Source: Natribaculum luteum (GTDB lineage Archaea; Halobacteriota; Halobacteria; Halobacteriales; Natrialbaceae). From it: 64,000 nt of DNA. The notes under the pieces are model-generated. The model made no database searches and was not told the origin of the DNA. It worked only from the letters and a program-made list of their open reading frames with translations. Made by a program: the position numbers and the translations under genes. The stretch spans positions 2,965,199 to 3,029,198 of the forward strand of contig NZ_CP095397.1 in NCBI RefSeq assembly GCF_023008545.1, given 5' to 3'. Positions 49,989 to 57,981 of the stretch are shown piece by piece. Positions within the stretch are counted from its first letter, which is position 1. Each line of letters starts with the position of its first letter.

Positions 49989-52568
49989 TCATCGATTGGC
50001 CGGCGCGTTCGGCACCATGCGTCTGACGAGAGTCGCGACGCCGAGATAGGCGGGGAGACAGACGACGAGGACGCCGACGAGGAGCGCCCAGTCTTCGAGT
50101 CCGAGCGGAACCGTTCCAAAGTACCGATTCAGCGGCGTGTACAGTACCGACAGCTGAAGGAGGATCGACGTGACGACGGCGACCGAGAGCCACGGGTTCG
50201 ACAGCATCGGCGTGTCGCGCAGCCAGCGGATGACGTACAGCCCCAGGAGCTCGAGGAAGACGAAGCCCGTGAACACCATCGTCATCGTGTACGGCGTGGT
50301 CTCGGGGGCTCCTTCGAGAGTGTAGATCATGAGCGCGAGCAGTACGACAGTGGTCACGGTCCCCATCCCGCCGATCAGCCCGAGCATCGGCTTGCCGACG
50401 ATTCCCTGATCGGGCTCGCGTGGCGGTCGGTCCATCACGTCTTCACTTGCGGGATCGGCCCCGAGGGCGAGCGCCGGCAGGCCGTCGGTCATCAGGTTGA
50501 TCCACAGTAGCTGGACGGCGGGGAGGATGAGGTAGCCGTACAGCGAGGCGATGAAGACCAGCGCGACCTCGGCGACGTTCGCGCTGAGGAGGTAGGCGAC
50601 GAACTTCCAGATGTTGTCGAAGATCGCCCGGCCGCGCTCGACGGCGCGCTCGATCGTCGCGTAGTTGTCGTCCATCAGGACGATGTCGGAGGCCTGTTTG
50701 GCGACGTCGGTCCCGCGAATCCCCATCGCGACGCCGATGTCGGCGTTTTTCAGCGCCGGCGCGTCGTTGACGCCGTCACCTGTCATCGCGACGTCGTGGC
50801 CGTTCGCCTGCAGTGCTCGCAGGATCCGAACCTTGTGGCTGGGCGAGGTCCGGGCGAAGACGTCGACCTCCTCGACGCGCTCGCGAAGCGTCTCGTCGTC
50901 CATCGCCTCGAGGTCGCGACCCTCGAGTACCGACGTCCCGATGCCCAGCGATTCTGCGATCGCTCTCGCCGTCCGAACGTTGTCGCCGGTCACCATGTTC
51001 ACGGCGATGCCGGCGCGTTTCGTCGCCGCGACCGCGTCGGCGACCTCCTCGCGGGGCGGATCGATCATGCCCACGATCCCCACGAACACGAGTCCGTCCT
51101 CGAGGTCCTCGCCGTCGTCGGGGTCCTCGAGGTACGCCATCGCCAGCACGCGGAGGGCGTCGTCGGCGAACGCCTGGACCCGCGACTCGATCCGGTCGCG
51201 GGCGTCGTCGGTCATCGCCGTCGGGCCGTCGGCGGTGAGCACCCGATCGCAGTTCGAGACGACGACTTCGGGTGCACCTTTGACGTAGCCCACGTCGTCG
51301 TGGACGGTCCCCATCCACTTTCGTTCGGAGGAGAACGGGACCTCGTCGGTCCGCGGGTGCTCCTCGCGGAGCGTCGCGACGTCGAGTCCTCGCTTTTCGG
51401 CCACCTCGACGAGCGCCCGCTCGGTCGGGCCGCCCTCGTCGGCCGTCGAGTCGTTACACAGCGCCGCGATCCGCAAGAGCAGTTCCTCGCGATCGGTGGC
51501 TTCGCCCTCTCGATCCTGGACGTCGACGACGGTGTCGTTCAGCCAGAGCCTGCTGACCGTCATCTGGCCTTTCGTGAGCGTCCCCGTCTTGTCCGTACAG
51601 ACGACGTCCACGGAGCCAAGCGCCTCGACCGACGGGAGACGCCGGACGAGCGCGTCCGCCTCGGTCATCTTCCGGACCCCCAGCGCGAGGGTGAGCGTCA
51701 CCACTGCCGGCAGTCCCTCTGGGACCGCGGCGACGGCGAGTGACACTGCGGTAAGCGCGGCCTGGATCGCCCCGACCCCTCGAACGAGCAACAGCGGGAC
51801 GACGAGCGCAGCCAGCACGAGCACGCCGATTCCGAGGTTGCGGCCGAGCACGTCCAGCTCCTCCTGCAGCGGTGTCCGCGTCTCTGCCGTCGACGCCAGT
51901 TCCTCCGCGATCGCGCCGACTTCCGTCTCCATGCCGGTCGCCGTGAGTACGGCGACGCCCTTGCCGCGGGCGACGTTCGTCCCCTTGTACACCATGCTCT
52001 CGCGTTCGGCGAGCGGCGTCTCGTGATCGACCGGCGACGACGACTTCGAGACCGGCACGCTCTCCCCCGTGAGTGCGGCCTCGTCGACCACGAGATCGGT
52101 CGCCTCGAGTAGCCTGCCGTCGGCGGGAACGACGTCGCCGCCGCGCAACAGGACGACGTCGCCAGGGGCGAGTTCCGTGGCGTCGACCTCGGTCGCCTCG
52201 CCGTCTCGGCGGACCGTCGCCGTCGGCGCGGCGAGTTCCCGAAGCGACTCGAGACTTCGTTCGGCCCGGTAGTCCTGAATGAAGCCGAAGATTCCGTTCG
52301 CCACGACGATGATGCTGATCAGGACAGCGTCGACGGTGTTTCCCGCCCAGACCGAGAGGACGACGGCACCCAGGAGCACCCAGATGAGCGCGCTGTCGAA
52401 CTGGGCGACGAAGATGTCGAGCGACGTCCGCTTTTCGCCCCGAACGACGTCGTTTTCGCCGTACTCCTCGAGTCGTCGACTGGCTTCTTCGGGAGACAGC
52501 CCGTCCCATCGCGTCTCGAGGTCGTCCAGAACCTCGGTCGCGTCTCGAGCGTGTGCTGGATCGGACAC
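49989..52568 (-). CDS. P-type Ca2+-type cation ATPase
   Basis: 859 aa from a GTG at 52568. P2A ATPase organisation: N-terminal cation ATPase domain (LDDLETRWDGLSPEEASRRL), actuator TGES in VVDEAALTGESVPVSKSSSP, TM4 AVAAVPEGLPAVVTLTLALG (PEGL, as in Ca pumps), phosphorylation site VVCTDKTGTLTKGQMTVSRL near residue 325, hinge TGDGVNDAPALKNADIGVAM and TM6 NLMTDGLPALALGADPASED. Pumps Ca2+ (or Mn2+) out of the cell with ATP. No regulatory tail. First gene of the minus-strand run followed by DUF211 and VIT1. Confidence 0.95.
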   Translation of the reverse strand: MSDPAHARDATEVLDDLETRWDGLSPEEASRRLEEYGENDVVRGEKRTSLDIFVAQFDSALIWVLLGAVVLSVWAGNTVDAVLISIIVVANGIFGFIQDYRAERSLESLRELAAPTATVRRDGEATEVDATELAPGDVVLLRGGDVVPADGRLLEATDLVVDEAALTGESVPVSKSSSPVDHETPLAERESMVYKGTNVARGKGVAVLTATGMETEVGAIAEELASTAETRTPLQEELDVLGRNLGIGVLVLAALVVPLLLVRGVGAIQAALTAVSLAVAAVPEGLPAVVTLTLALGVRKMTEADALVRRLPSVEALGSVDVVCTDKTGTLTKGQMTVSRLWLNDTVVDVQDREGEATDREELLLRIAALCNDSTADEGGPTERALVEVAEKRGLDVATLREEHPRTDEVPFSSERKWMGTVHDDVGYVKGAPEVVVSNCDRVLTADGPTAMTDDARDRIESRVQAFADDALRVLAMAYLEDPDDGEDLEDGLVFVGIVGMIDPPREEVADAVAATKRAGIAVNMVTGDNVRTARAIAESLGIGTSVLEGRDLEAMDDETLRERVEEVDVFARTSPSHKVRILRALQANGHDVAMTGDGVNDAPALKNADIGVAMGIRGTDVAKQASDIVLMDDNYATIERAVERGRAIFDNIWKFVAYLLSANVAEVALVFIASLYGYLILPAVQLLWINLMTDGLPALALGADPASEDVMDRPPREPDQGIVGKPMLGLIGGMGTVTTVVLLALMIYTLEGAPETTPYTMTMVFTGFVFLELLGLYVIRWLRDTPMLSNPWLSVAVVTSILLQLSVLYTPLNRYFGTVPLGLEDWALLVGVLVVCLPAYLGVATLVRRMVPNAPANR

Positions 52569-52717
52569 TGTCTACGTCTTCTATTCCGGTCCCCATGGGT
52601 GTATCCCTCTGTCACGTCGTCGCCGCTCGAGTTGCGTCCGAGCGACGCTTGGCCGGGGTCGGAGTCGGCCCGATACCACTCGAAACGCTCATTCGTCTGC
52701 TGTCTCTACGTTCCCCA

Positions 52718-53398
52718 ATGGCGACGTGGGTCGACGTCCTCGTGACGGCCTTCGTGTTGCAACTTCTCGCGCTCCCCGGCGAGAAAGGCCAGCTCGTGAT
52801 CGCCGGGCTCGCAACGAAGTACAACCCGTACGCGGTCGTCGCCGGCGCAGCGACGGCGTTCGGTGGGTGGACGCTCCTCGAGATCTACCTGGGCCAGGCG
52901 CTTCAGGGAGCACTCCCGGAACTGTACCTCGACGTGATCACCGCGGGACTGTTCGTGGCGTTTGCGATCTGGATTCTGTACTCGCGGATCGACGACCTGA
53001 CTGCCGACGCGTCGACGTCCGAACCCGCCACCAACGGCGATTCGGACTCCGTCGCGAACGGCGGCCAGCGCACACTCGAGCACGCGTCGGATGCTATCTC
53101 GTCGTCGACGACCGGCTACCTCTCGTCGTTCTCGGCGATGGCGTTTGCCGAATTCGGCGACAAGACCCAGCTCGTCACGATCAGCCTCGCCGTCCAGTAC
53201 GGGGCACACCCCGCGATCTGGGTCGGCGAGATGCTCGCGATCGTTCCCGTGAGCCTGGCGACGGCGCTCGTGTTCGACCGGGTCGCACACTACTTCAACC
53301 TCGTGTGGGTTCACCGCGCGGCGGCAGCGATGTTTCTGCTGTTCGCAGCCGATATCGTGGCGGAGTACGCCTTCGGCGTCTCCGTTCTCCCGCTGTAG
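52718..53398 (+). CDS. TMEM165/GDT1 family (UPF0016) cation exchanger
   Basis: 226 aa, ATG 52718 (MATWVDVLVTAFVLQLLALP). Two homologous three-helix halves joined by an acidic loop (about residues 100-130). The second half has the metal motif AFAEFGDKTQLVTISLAVQY; in the first half the equivalent is degenerate (LPGEKGQLVIAGLATKYN). Relatives exchange Ca2+/Mn2+ for H+. It is divergent to the Ca-ATPase gene, with 149 bp between, so the two probably serve the same ions. Confidence 0.87.
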   Translation: MATWVDVLVTAFVLQLLALPGEKGQLVIAGLATKYNPYAVVAGAATAFGGWTLLEIYLGQALQGALPELYLDVITAGLFVAFAIWILYSRIDDLTADASTSEPATNGDSDSVANGGQRTLEHASDAISSSTTGYLSSFSAMAFAEFGDKTQLVTISLAVQYGAHPAIWVGEMLAIVPVSLATALVFDRVAHYFNLVWVHRAAAAMFLLFAADIVAEYAFGVSVLPL

Positions 53399-53516
53399 CG
53401 TCCTCGGCCGATCCAGCACGGGACGACTGCAAGACTCGGTACTCGCCGTCTGAACCGATTTTGGGCGACCTAATCCCTGTTTGATATATACGCACGATTC
53501 GTAGGTTGAACCAGAG

Positions 53517-54314
53517 ATGGGATTCGTCGAGAACCTCGTATTGGTGTTCGTCGCCGGATTCGTCACCGCTCTCGCGACCGGACTCGGTGCGATTCCGTTT
53601 TTCTTCTTCGACTCCATCAGCGACCGCGGCAACGTGGTTCTCTGGGGACTGTCCTCCGGCATCATGGTCTCTGCGTCCGTGTTCGGACTCATCGAGGAGG
53701 GCCTCGCCGAGGGCGGCCCCGCGGAGATTCTCGCGGGGATGGCCGTCGGCGTCGTGCTCGTCGTCGTCGCCCACAACGTCATCACGAACGCCGAAGTCGA
53801 CCCTCGCGAGTACGGAGAAGCCGACTTCAAGAAACTCCTGTTGATCCTCGGCGTCCTGACCGTCCACAGCTTCCCGGAGGGGGTGGCGGTCGGCGTCTCG
53901 TTTGCCGACCTCAACCTCGGCACCGGTCCGCAGTTTCTCGGGTTTACGATTCCTGTACTCGCGATCTTCATGACGGTCGCGATCTCGATCCACAACGTCC
54001 CCGAGGGAACCGCGATCTCGATCCCGCTGCGAGCGATGGGCGTCTCCGAGTGGAAGATGGTCTGGTGGGCGGTCTTCTCGAGTCTCCCCCAGCCCGTCGG
54101 GGCCGTCATCGCGTTCGCGTTCGTCCGCCTCGCCCGGGACTTCCTGCCCTTGGGCTTTGGCTTCGCCGCCGGAGCGATGATCTACCTCGTGCTCACCGAG
54201 TTCATCCCCGAGGCGCTCGAGCACGGCGAAGGGCTGCCAAACGGCGGCAAACTCGAATTACTGGGTGGCGTCGCCATCGGCGTCTCGATCATGCTCCCGC
54301 TGGCATTCATCTGA
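53517..54314 (+). CDS. ZIP family metal transporter
   Basis: 265 aa with eight membrane segments. TM4 has GVLTVHSFPEGVAVGVSFAD and TM5 AISIHNVPEGTAISIPLRAM, the metal-coordinating HSxPEG and HNxPEG motifs; the C-terminus has MIYLVLTEFIPEALEHG. Takes up or releases Zn2+, Fe2+ or Mn2+. AT-rich TGTTTGATATATACGCAC (53479-53496) lies 20-40 bp upstream and probably contains its TATA box. Confidence 0.93.
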   Translation: MGFVENLVLVFVAGFVTALATGLGAIPFFFFDSISDRGNVVLWGLSSGIMVSASVFGLIEEGLAEGGPAEILAGMAVGVVLVVVAHNVITNAEVDPREYGEADFKKLLLILGVLTVHSFPEGVAVGVSFADLNLGTGPQFLGFTIPVLAIFMTVAISIHNVPEGTAISIPLRAMGVSEWKMVWWAVFSSLPQPVGAVIAFAFVRLARDFLPLGFGFAAGAMIYLVLTEFIPEALEHGEGLPNGGKLELLGGVAIGVSIMLPLAFI

Positions 54315-54341
54315 GTTCGACCCGGCGTGGAGAGCCCGGGG

Positions 54342-55538
54342 TTAGCCGCTGATCGGAACTCCACCGAACACGACGATCGCGACCAGCCAGTAGGCGACGT
54401 AGAGCCCACCGAGGAGGACGCCGTGCCACCGCTTCAGGTGCCCCTCGTAGAGGAAGTACGCGGCGAGGGCCGTCACGGCGATCACTACCGGGAGGTGAAA
54501 CGTCAGCACGGAACTCGAGATCTCGAGGTCGCTCAACAGCATGATGACGCCGACGTTTCCGGTCACAGAGAAGAGGACGCTTCCGATGACGTTCCCGACG
54601 CCGATCTCGGGGACGCCCCGGCGAACCGGTTCGATCGTCAGCATGACGTCTTCGAAGGTGAGGATCACCGTCAGGACGGTCGCACCGAAGACGGTCTCTT
54701 CGATGCCGAACCCGTCGACGACGACCTCCGATCCGGCCTCCAGAAGCATCGCTCCGAGGACGATCCCGGCGAGCGCGAGTACGGAGAGGCCGATCCAGAT
54801 CCACCCGGACGCGGAGCGCCCACCGACGAGGCGATCTTCGGGGATCTCCGAGATCGACTGGGGCATGGCGACGCCGCCGTCTGGTTGCACTTCCCTCCCG
54901 AGTTCGGTATTTCGAAACACGGGCGTCTCGCGCTGGTACTCGCGAACGATGAGGTAGCCGAACATCAGGACGAACGAACCGAGCAGCAAGACGCCGTGGA
55001 CGAACGTCAGCGTCCCCACGAGGACGAACGGAACCAACAACAGCGGTGCCAGCGCGAAGAGAACGACGTAATCGGTCGGAAGATCGACGGGAAACGGCCT
55101 GACGATCGCAGCGAGTGCGAGTGTGACGCCGATGATCGCCAGTCCAGTGCCGAGCGCCGTCCCGAGCGCAGCGCTCTCGAGTCCGCCCGCAGACAGGACG
55201 AGCGCGAGGATCGTGTCGTCGAACTCGAACCCCGTGAAGATGATCGCGAGCGCGAACAGCGACAGCTGCAACCCGAACGCCGCACGGGTGAGATAGCTGA
55301 TCAGTTTCTCGACGCAGACCGTAAGCAAGACCGCACCACCAGCGAGGACGAGTATCGCTCCCACCAGCCCTTGCGCTTCGACGAACCCCTCGATCATCCC
55401 CTCGAGTCCCCCTTCGCTCTCCGCTTCTTCGTCCTCGCCTGCTTCTTCGTCTTCCTGTGCGAGTGCCGGTGTGACCGGCACCGCCACGAGAAGCGACGCG
55501 ATCAACAGGAGAGCGATAATAGCTCGCTTGTGTGACAT
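54342..55538 (-). CDS. Sodium/calcium exchanger (CaCA) family protein
   Basis: 398 aa. Starts with a cleavable signal (MSHKRAIIALLLIASLLVAV...TPALA) and an acidic stretch (residues 27-45), then ten or eleven membrane segments. The two alpha repeats are recognisable: FTGFEFDDTILALVLSAGGL with ESAALGTALG, and FGATVLTVILTFEDVMLTIE with GVGNVIGSVLFSVTGNVGVI. Likely exchanges Na+ or H+ for Ca2+. It converges with the ZIP gene (27 bp apart). Confidence 0.9.
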   Translation of the reverse strand: MSHKRAIIALLLIASLLVAVPVTPALAQEDEEAGEDEEAESEGGLEGMIEGFVEAQGLVGAILVLAGGAVLLTVCVEKLISYLTRAAFGLQLSLFALAIIFTGFEFDDTILALVLSAGGLESAALGTALGTGLAIIGVTLALAAIVRPFPVDLPTDYVVLFALAPLLLVPFVLVGTLTFVHGVLLLGSFVLMFGYLIVREYQRETPVFRNTELGREVQPDGGVAMPQSISEIPEDRLVGGRSASGWIWIGLSVLALAGIVLGAMLLEAGSEVVVDGFGIEETVFGATVLTVILTFEDVMLTIEPVRRGVPEIGVGNVIGSVLFSVTGNVGVIMLLSDLEISSSVLTFHLPVVIAVTALAAYFLYEGHLKRWHGVLLGGLYVAYWLVAIVVFGGVPISG

Positions 55539-55742
55539 ACACTATCGCGGTAATGCGGGACGTCGGCTTATAGCCTCGTTCTCCTGTAGGAGAGTCCATT
55601 GGACAACGATACATACGCCGCCCTCGAGACGGTGTCGAGCGAGCGTCGAGAACGACTGGGCCACGCTCGAGTTCGGTCGTAGCTGCCTGGTTCTCGAGTG
55701 TGCTGTTATGCTTCGTTCCCTCGGAAAACTCGGTCGCGGTAG

Positions 55743-55817
55743 TGCTCCGTCTTGGATTTGAACCACGCGAAACGCTCGCTATCGCTCGTGTTTCTCTACT
55801 TCAAATCCAGGGTCGCA
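55743..55817 (-). repeat. tRNA-Glu 3'-end palindrome, distal copy
   Basis: Minus strand: GCGACCCTGGATTTGAA at one end and GGTTCAAATCCAAGACGGAG at the other, the latter matching the tRNA-Glu 3' end with one mismatch. The two T-arm-like halves are inverted and the middle contains the inner arms GAAACACGAGCG / CGCTCGTTTCGCG-like. It is not a tRNA (no anticodon arm). Confidence 0.7.
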
Positions 55818-55864
55818 TCCCAGAGCGTGCGCTTCCCTCTCCGTCACTTCGTTTCTCAGAAGAA

Positions 55865-55945
55865 TGCTCCGTCTGGGATTTGAACCACGCCCAGACGTGC
55901 TCGCTACGCTGCGCGCGACTGGTCTGATTCAAATCCAGGGTCGCA
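55865..55945 (-). repeat. tRNA-Glu 3'-end palindrome, proximal copy
   Basis: Minus strand: starts GCGACCCTGGATTTGAATCA, inner GACCAGTCGCGCGCAGCGTA, ends GTGGTTCAAATCCCAGACGG AGCA; the last 20 or so bases are identical to the tRNA-Glu 3' end. It has the same design as the distal copy and the tRNA-Val unit at 5581-5658. Between it and the tRNA lies the hairpin TTTTCGGC...GCCGAAAA (55945-55976), a probable terminator. The gap 55539-55742 shows nothing else. Confidence 0.72.
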
Positions 55946-55976
55946 TTTTCGGCTCACGGATTTGTTCGCCGAAAAG

Positions 55977-56051
55977 TGCTCCGTCTGGGATTTGAACCCA
56001 GGTCATCGGCTCGAAAGGCCGAAATGATTGGCCGGACTACACCAACGGAGC
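55977..56051 (-). tRNA. tRNA-Glu (TTC)
   Basis: 75 nt on the minus strand with discriminator A. Acceptor GCTCCGT (5' end at 56051) pairs with ACGGAGC. The anticodon stem TCGGC/GCCGA encloses CTTTCGA, anticodon TTC. T-arm CTGGG-TTCAAAT-CCCAG. CCA not encoded, no intron. Confidence 0.95.
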
Positions 56052-56201
56052 GGTCACGCCTCGAGGGCGATTACAGTCTTTCGTTGCCGGGGGCTAGTAA
56101 AAAGCGTTCCGTTCCGTGGCCGGGGTGGCACGCGGTCACGCACGACCCGAGACATCGCCGCCTTCTCAACGCTTTTGCACCCGGAGCGCGACCGACTGCG
56201 C

Positions 56202-56933
56202 ATGAGATACGTTCGATTCCGCGATCCAGCAGGTGCAACTCGCCGTGGCGAACTCGAGAACGGCCGCGTCCACTTCGCAAACGACTCCTACGACCTCGAG
56301 GAGGTCGACGTCCTCCCACCGTGTGAGCCGTCGAAGATCGTCTGCATCGGCCGCAACTACGCCGACCACGCGGCGGAGATGGACTCCGACGTCCCCGACC
56401 GGCCGCTGTTGTTCCTCAAGCCGCCGAACACGCTGGCCGGCCACGGTGACACCGTCACCGTCCCGGAAGGGAAAGAGCGGATCGACCACGAGGCCGAACT
56501 CGGCGTCGTGATCGGCGAGCAGTGTCGCCACGTTCCCGAATCGGAGGCGATGGACGTCGTCGCGGGGATGACCTGCGTGAACGACGTCTCGAACCGCGAC
56601 GATCAGCGCCAAGAGAAAAACTGGGTGCGCGGGAAAGCCTTCGACGGCGCGGCACCGATCGGGCCCGTCCTCGCGACGCCGGACGAGGTCCCCGAAGACG
56701 CCTTCGTCCGCTCGAGGGTCAACGGCGAGCTGAAACAGGACGGTTCCCGCGAGCAACTCATCTTCTCGATCCCCGAGCTGATCGCGGAGATCACGACCTA
56801 CCTCACGCTCGAGCCCGGCGACGTCATCGCGACCGGCACGCCCGAGGGCGTCGGCCCGCTCGAGGACGGCGACGAGGTCGAGATCGAAGTCGAGGGCGTG
56901 GGAACGCTCGAGCACACGGTTCGGATCCCGTAA
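56202..56933 (+). CDS. Fumarylacetoacetate hydrolase family protein
   Basis: 243 aa from ATG 56202. FAH core: KIVCIGRNYADHAAEMDSDV, PLLFLKPPNTLAGHGDTVTV, RIDHEAELGVVIGEQCRHVP (metal-binding Glu residues), NDVSNRDDQRQEKNWVRGKA and the C-terminal GDVIATGTPEGVGPLEDGDE. Members are hydrolases, decarboxylases or isomerases of dicarboxylic acids (such as acylpyruvases and oxaloacetate decarboxylases); substrate unknown. Confidence 0.93.
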   Translation: MRYVRFRDPAGATRRGELENGRVHFANDSYDLEEVDVLPPCEPSKIVCIGRNYADHAAEMDSDVPDRPLLFLKPPNTLAGHGDTVTVPEGKERIDHEAELGVVIGEQCRHVPESEAMDVVAGMTCVNDVSNRDDQRQEKNWVRGKAFDGAAPIGPVLATPDEVPEDAFVRSRVNGELKQDGSREQLIFSIPELIAEITTYLTLEPGDVIATGTPEGVGPLEDGDEVEIEVEGVGTLEHTVRIP

Positions 56934-56984
56934 GACGCCGAACGCGAGACAACGCTTTTCGCTCTCTCCGGCCAACGTCGGGGC

Positions 56985-57686
56985 ATGACCGTCAGATTCG
57001 ACGCGGTGACCGTCGACTGGCTCGGCTACGCGACCGTCAGACTCGAGGGCCAGACGGGTGCCGTCGTCTACATGGACCCCGGCCGCTACGGCGTACTCGA
57101 GGGGTACGACGCCGGCGACGGCGACCTGATTCTCGTCACGCACGACCACCACTACGATCCCGACGGCATCAGGCGGGTCGCCCGCGACGACGCGCTCGTG
57201 GTCGTCTACGAGGCCGTCGACGCCGATCGAATCGACCGCGACGTCGAACCGCCGGAGGAGCTTCCGTACACTGTCGAGCGCGTCCGTGCCGACGAGAGCT
57301 TCGCCGTCGGCCCGCTGGACCTGTTTACCACGCCGGCGTACAACCACCCCGACGGACCGCACACGACCGCCGACGGCGAGCCGATCCACCCGCGCGGGTT
57401 CGGCTGTGGCTACGGCGTGACGATCGACGGCGTCACCGCCTTCTGGCCCGGCGACACCGACGTCCTCGAGTTCCACGAGGAACTGGCCGTCGACGTGCTG
57501 TTGTCGCCGATCGGCGGCAGTTTCACGATGGATCGCGAGGAGGCCGCCGACCTCGCGGCGCGGATGGACCCCGGACTCGTCGTCCCGATCCACTACGACA
57601 CGTTCGAGGCGCTCGAGACCGACGAGGAGGCGTTCGTCGTCGACGTCGCGAGACGCGGGGTTCCGGTCGCACTCGAGAACCCCTGA
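56985..57686 (+). CDS. UlaG-like MBL-fold hydrolase
   Basis: 233 aa. WLGYATVRLEGQTGAVVYMD then the metal motif LILVTHDHHYDPDGIRRVAR (HxHxxD), third ligand region FTTPAYNHPDGPHTT, FWPGDTDVLEFHEELAVDVL, and VVPIHYDTF. It matches the COG2220 branch of L-ascorbate-6-P lactonase-like and phosphodiesterase-like enzymes. It follows the FAH gene by 51 bp. The TGA stop borders repeat copy B. Confidence 0.88.
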   Translation: MTVRFDAVTVDWLGYATVRLEGQTGAVVYMDPGRYGVLEGYDAGDGDLILVTHDHHYDPDGIRRVARDDALVVVYEAVDADRIDRDVEPPEELPYTVERVRADESFAVGPLDLFTTPAYNHPDGPHTTADGEPIHPRGFGCGYGVTIDGVTAFWPGDTDVLEFHEELAVDVLLSPIGGSFTMDREEAADLAARMDPGLVVPIHYDTFEALETDEEAFVVDVARRGVPVALENP

Positions 57687-57769
57687 TAACGATGGCTGTG
57701 AGTCTGTACCGCTGCAACCGCGAACCATCGTGCGGTTGCGTCGGCAACCAGTCACAGCCACCATTATGA
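57684..57769. repeat. Palindromic MITE-like element, family 2, copy B
   Basis: An 80-bp element (57687-57766) with TGA at 57684-57686 (stop codon of the MBL gene) and 57767-57769. Outer arms TAACGATGGCTGTGAGTC and the inverse of ACCAGTCACAGCCACCATTA; stem GCAACCGCGA / GTGCGGTTGC. The whole outer part matches copy A in inverse orientation, yet the loop (GCGAACCATC) is in the same orientation as in copy A. Confidence 0.9.
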
Positions 57770-57845
57770 GACCGGCGGGTTGCCCGCAGGACCAGCAGGA
57801 CCCGCAGGACCGGGGTGTCTTCGGCCCGCCGCCGTCCGAGTAGTG

Positions 57846-57981
57846 TAATTATAAGTCCCCCGTTGCGCATCTTTGCACACTCACGATGGGATCGACTGTC
57901 ACGACACGTCCGCCACGATCGGCGGAGACGTCGTCTGATGGGGGTACAGCGAGACGAACGACCGGTGGTGTCGATGGCTAG
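57846..57981 (+). promoter_or_regulatory. Nramp promoter and 31-codon upstream ORF
   Basis: TAATTATAAG at 57846-57855 is a good TATA box; a start about 25 bp on would fall near 57880. The first ATG met is 57886, which opens a 31-codon frame (MGSTVTTRPPRSAETSSDGG...) ending in TAG at 57979-57981, inside the Nramp start region. It may be a leader ORF that influences Nramp translation, or a non-coding leader; an in-frame Nramp ATG also occurs at 57938. Confidence 0.35.

Noticed and set aside
49044-50510. 488-codon open frame on the plus strand opposite VIT1, DUF211 and the ATPase
   Set aside because: Its Arg/Asp/Glu/Val-rich composition is the usual antisense shadow of GC-rich genes, and the three minus-strand genes have family motifs.
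55743-56051. Tandem units near tRNA-Glu as a CRISPR array
   Set aside because: Only two units plus the tRNA, spacing irregular, repeats are palindromic tRNA 3' ends, and no cas genes nearby.
57815-57973. 505-codon version of the Nramp-like gene
   Set aside because: The extension overlaps the TATA box and a low-complexity Arg/His segment; family similarity begins after 57974.
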